Below are positions 62,407-64,000 of a stretch of DNA of 64,000 nucleotides, piece after piece. How positions within the stretch are numbered: the first letter of the stretch is position 1; every line of letters begins with the position of its first letter. Under the pieces are notes generated by a model. It did no database searches and was not told the DNA's origin. It was given only the letters and a program-made list of their open reading frames with translations. Position numbers and translations under genes: made by a program. This DNA comes from Bacteroidales bacterium UBA5326 (lineage in GTDB: Bacteria; Bacteroidota; Bacteroidia; Bacteroidales; UBA932). The stretch covers positions 124,001 through 188,000 of the forward strand of contig DHQY01000007.1 of assembly GCA_002408205.1 (NCBI GenBank), read 5' to 3'.

Positions 62407-62862
62407 ATGAGAAATCATATTTTATTCATTCTAATTTTATTATTAATGAACGGATGCACCATATCATCCTCAAGAAATGAGGACATTAAGACTACCATCA
62501 TTGAATTGGAAAAACAGGCATTGGCACAATGGAACAACGGGAATCCCGATGGATTCCTTGATTTGTGTGCCGATGACGTTGTTTACATCGACCCTGCTTT
62601 TGAGAGTAAACTTGAAGGGAAAAAAGCGCTTGAAGATTACTATGACACCATTAGGGGAAAAATCAAGATTGATCTGTACAAAATGATTGACCCGGTGGTA
62701 CAGGTAACTGCCGAGGCTGCTGTCCTCACCTACAACTATGAAGCCCAACGGGATGGCATGGTGTTCAGAATGAACTGTACAGAAGTATACAGGCTGGACC
62801 AAACAAACAAGTGGCAAATCATCCACACACACTGGTCTTTTGTCCAGCCCGGAAAGATATAG
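62407..62862 (+). CDS. SnoaL/DUF4440-type lipoprotein
   Basis: The 151-aa lipoprotein (LLLMNGC lipobox) has an NTF2-like fold of the DUF4440 type: TTIIELEKQALAQWNNGNPD followed by DDVVYIDPAFESKLEGKKAL, and WQIIHTHWSF at the end. Such proteins bind or isomerise small molecules, but the activity is unknown. It stands alone on the plus strand after a 280-bp gap with no visible feature. Confidence 0.8.
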   Translation: MRNHILFILILLLMNGCTISSSRNEDIKTTIIELEKQALAQWNNGNPDGFLDLCADDVVYIDPAFESKLEGKKALEDYYDTIRGKIKIDLYKMIDPVVQVTAEAAVLTYNYEAQRDGMVFRMNCTEVYRLDQTNKWQIIHTHWSFVQPGKI

Positions 62863-63385
62863 ATAGGATTCCCAGACTCCTTCCGGCTGCGCAACTTCCG
62901 GCGGCACAAACCGGCCGTCATCACATAGAACTCCACCACAAGATCTTCAGAACGGGAAACGCCTCCCATTGGCTGTGCCAATGGGTCCTTCCCTCCGCGG
63001 GCGCGAGGTTTCCCTTTTTCTGAATATCTTGTCGGAAGTTCTTGAACGAAAAAGACGGGAGAGCACCCTGGCGAGTACCCTACCGGGTATTTCCACCGGG
63101 CCATCTATCCAGCCTCTTCCTGGCAGTATACGTGCTCCAGAAAATCATACCCACCGGAATCAAACTACTTACAAATGCTTCCCAAAAACTCCGATAAATG
63201 AAAAAGTAGTAAAAAGACACAAATAAAGATAACCGTATTCATCCCTTATGGTTACAGAATCATTCAGTGACCGGTGCCAACGCAAAAGTACATAAAATAA
63301 ATATGCATACCACTCTTTCTGTCAAAAAGTTACAACATATCAAAATATATTATAACTTTAACCGGAATTCCAAAAGCATATGGTT
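62863..63385. other. Gap of about 520 bp with no supported gene
   Basis: Short open frames here lack starts with good context and resemble no protein I know. The first half is GC-rich and the second AT-rich. I found no repeat or hairpin that stands out. Confidence 0.6.
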
Positions 63386-63583
63386 ATGAAAAAATCTTTG
63401 AGATACCAAATGGGTTTCTTTGCATGCTATGGACTTTTTTTAACTTCCAGGATCGTATGGGACGGCCAGGCAGGATGGGAGGATATAATTTATGCTGCCT
63501 CTCAATCGCTTATGCTAATCTTTATCTTCTGGTTTTATGATCTGAAACGGAGTCCTCGCATTGTTCCTTCACGAGAAACATAA
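63386..63583 (+). CDS. Small membrane protein, unknown function
   Basis: The 65-aa protein (MKKSLRYQMGFFACYGLFLT start) has two hydrophobic stretches (about 10-24 and 36-52) and a basic end. It looks like a small two-helix membrane protein. A start at 63380 would add two residues. I cannot name a family, and there is no neighbour to pair it with. Confidence 0.45.
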   Translation: MKKSLRYQMGFFACYGLFLTSRIVWDGQAGWEDIIYAASQSLMLIFIFWFYDLKRSPRIVPSRET

Positions 63584-63705
63584 CAGGACATCCGGTTATT
63601 TTGTGGGGATCACTTTCTGAATGGTACCGTCCGTATTGTAATACAGTTAATCAAAACAAACGGAACGGCGGAAGGGATGCGGACTGCCCCCTCTCTTATT
63701 CGCGA

Positions 63706-63738
63706 GCGGGATTGTCGTTGTGCAACCGACAATCCCGC
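63706..63738. terminator. Perfect 12-bp inverted repeat, terminator-like
   Basis: GCGGGATTGTCG (63706-63717) pairs perfectly with CGACAATCCCGC (63727-63738) around TTGTGCAAC. No T-tract follows, so it may be a terminator without a tail or a protein site. The rest of the 340-bp gap has only the promoter below. Confidence 0.55.
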
Positions 63739-63886
63739 CATTAACATTAACATTTAACCTTTCAAAAAAACAATACGACAAAAGAATTGCACAATACAGC
63801 TGTTCTGTCTTTATCCATACCTAAAGTCAACGACAAAGATCAGGCATTGTTATTAAAACATATTTTCAAAATCATTAAGAGATCGT

Positions 63887-63894
63887 TACATTTG
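63887..63894 (+). promoter_or_regulatory. Candidate -7 box for the last gene
   Basis: TACATTTG matches TAnnTTTG and lies 30 bp before the GTG start of the secreted protein. A TTTTC stretch about 20 bp further up could be the -33 element. Confidence 0.5.
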
Positions 63895-63924
63895 GGAATA
63901 GAATGAATTAAATTTCCATTGCCT

Positions 63925-64000
63925 GTGAAACGAATACTTTTCCTTTGTTTATTTCTTCCTGCTTTTGCTCTTTCTTTCGGACAGCAAAAGAAAATATGCA
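63925..64000 (+). CDS. Secreted protein, N-terminal fragment
   Basis: A GTG at 63925 opens a frame with a clear signal peptide (KRILFLCLFLPAFALSFGQQ). It runs off the right edge after 25 residues. Nothing more can be said about its function. Confidence 0.6.
   Translation, partial: MKRILFLCLFLPAFALSFGQQKKIC

Overview
The window is chromosomal DNA of an anaerobic member of the Bacteroidales. The evidence is a complete SusR/C/D/E-type glycan locus, many lipoproteins, start sites without strong Shine-Dalgarno sequences, and repeated TAnnTTTG (-7) promoter boxes. I cannot name the genus.

Layout. (1) 1-8381, minus strand: a tight lysine-fermentation operon in the order atoD, kal, kce, kdd, kamA, kamB, kamC, kamD, kamE. 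kamE runs off the left edge. The operon takes lysine to CoA-level intermediates and includes the two probable aminomutase reactivation proteins. (2) 8525-25901: housekeeping and envelope genes. These are a CPA1 antiporter, a QueA-like protein, a small XRE regulator behind an operator-rich AT-rich region, pyrD, a beta-lactamase-fold hydrolase, an operon of DUF3810, ECF sigma factor, probable anti-sigma, two DUF2807 adhesin-like proteins and an M19 dipeptidase, a very large amidase/golvesin protein, htpG and a lipase-like lipoprotein. (3) 25893-35758: a tungsten/molybdenum system. It has a BamB-like aldehyde ferredoxin oxidoreductase, ThiF/ThiS-like proteins, an unusual lipoprotein with a molybdopterin-oxidoreductase-like fold, a WtpABC-type oxyanion transporter, and moeA, a shortened moaA, moaC and a MOSC-MogA fusion. 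(4) 35783-39611: envelope proteins, including one with an 18-bp tandem repeat.

(5) 39722-46167: tRNA-Arg(TCT) between two 42-bp-period repeats, then an SOS-mutagenesis-like cassette. The cassette holds a LexA/CI-type S24 repressor, dinB, a short dnaE and a SRAP gene. Twin operators lie in its divergent promoter, and imperfect direct repeats of about 39 bp lie at both ends. (6) 46534-49075: a 51-aa peptide gene and a fimbrillin-FISUMP lipoprotein. The last codons of the lipoprotein gene show the NNC pattern expected from adenine-directed mutagenesis by a diversity-generating retroelement (DGR). A decayed avd gene follows, then a deleted vat-type acetyltransferase pseudogene. No reverse transcriptase or template repeat is in the window. 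(7) 49115-60006: a Sus-like alpha-glucan/alpha-galactoside locus with GH97, GH27-like, SusE/F, SusD, SusC and a SusR-like regulator. (8) 60124-64000: a frameshifted MG2/plug-type protein gene, two small plus-strand genes and the start of a secreted protein.

The best lead is the orphan DGR target with its decaying avd (48120-48632). Next come the repressor-dinB-dnaE-SRAP cassette with its operators and boundary repeats, and the lipoprotein of unknown function inside the tungsten cluster.
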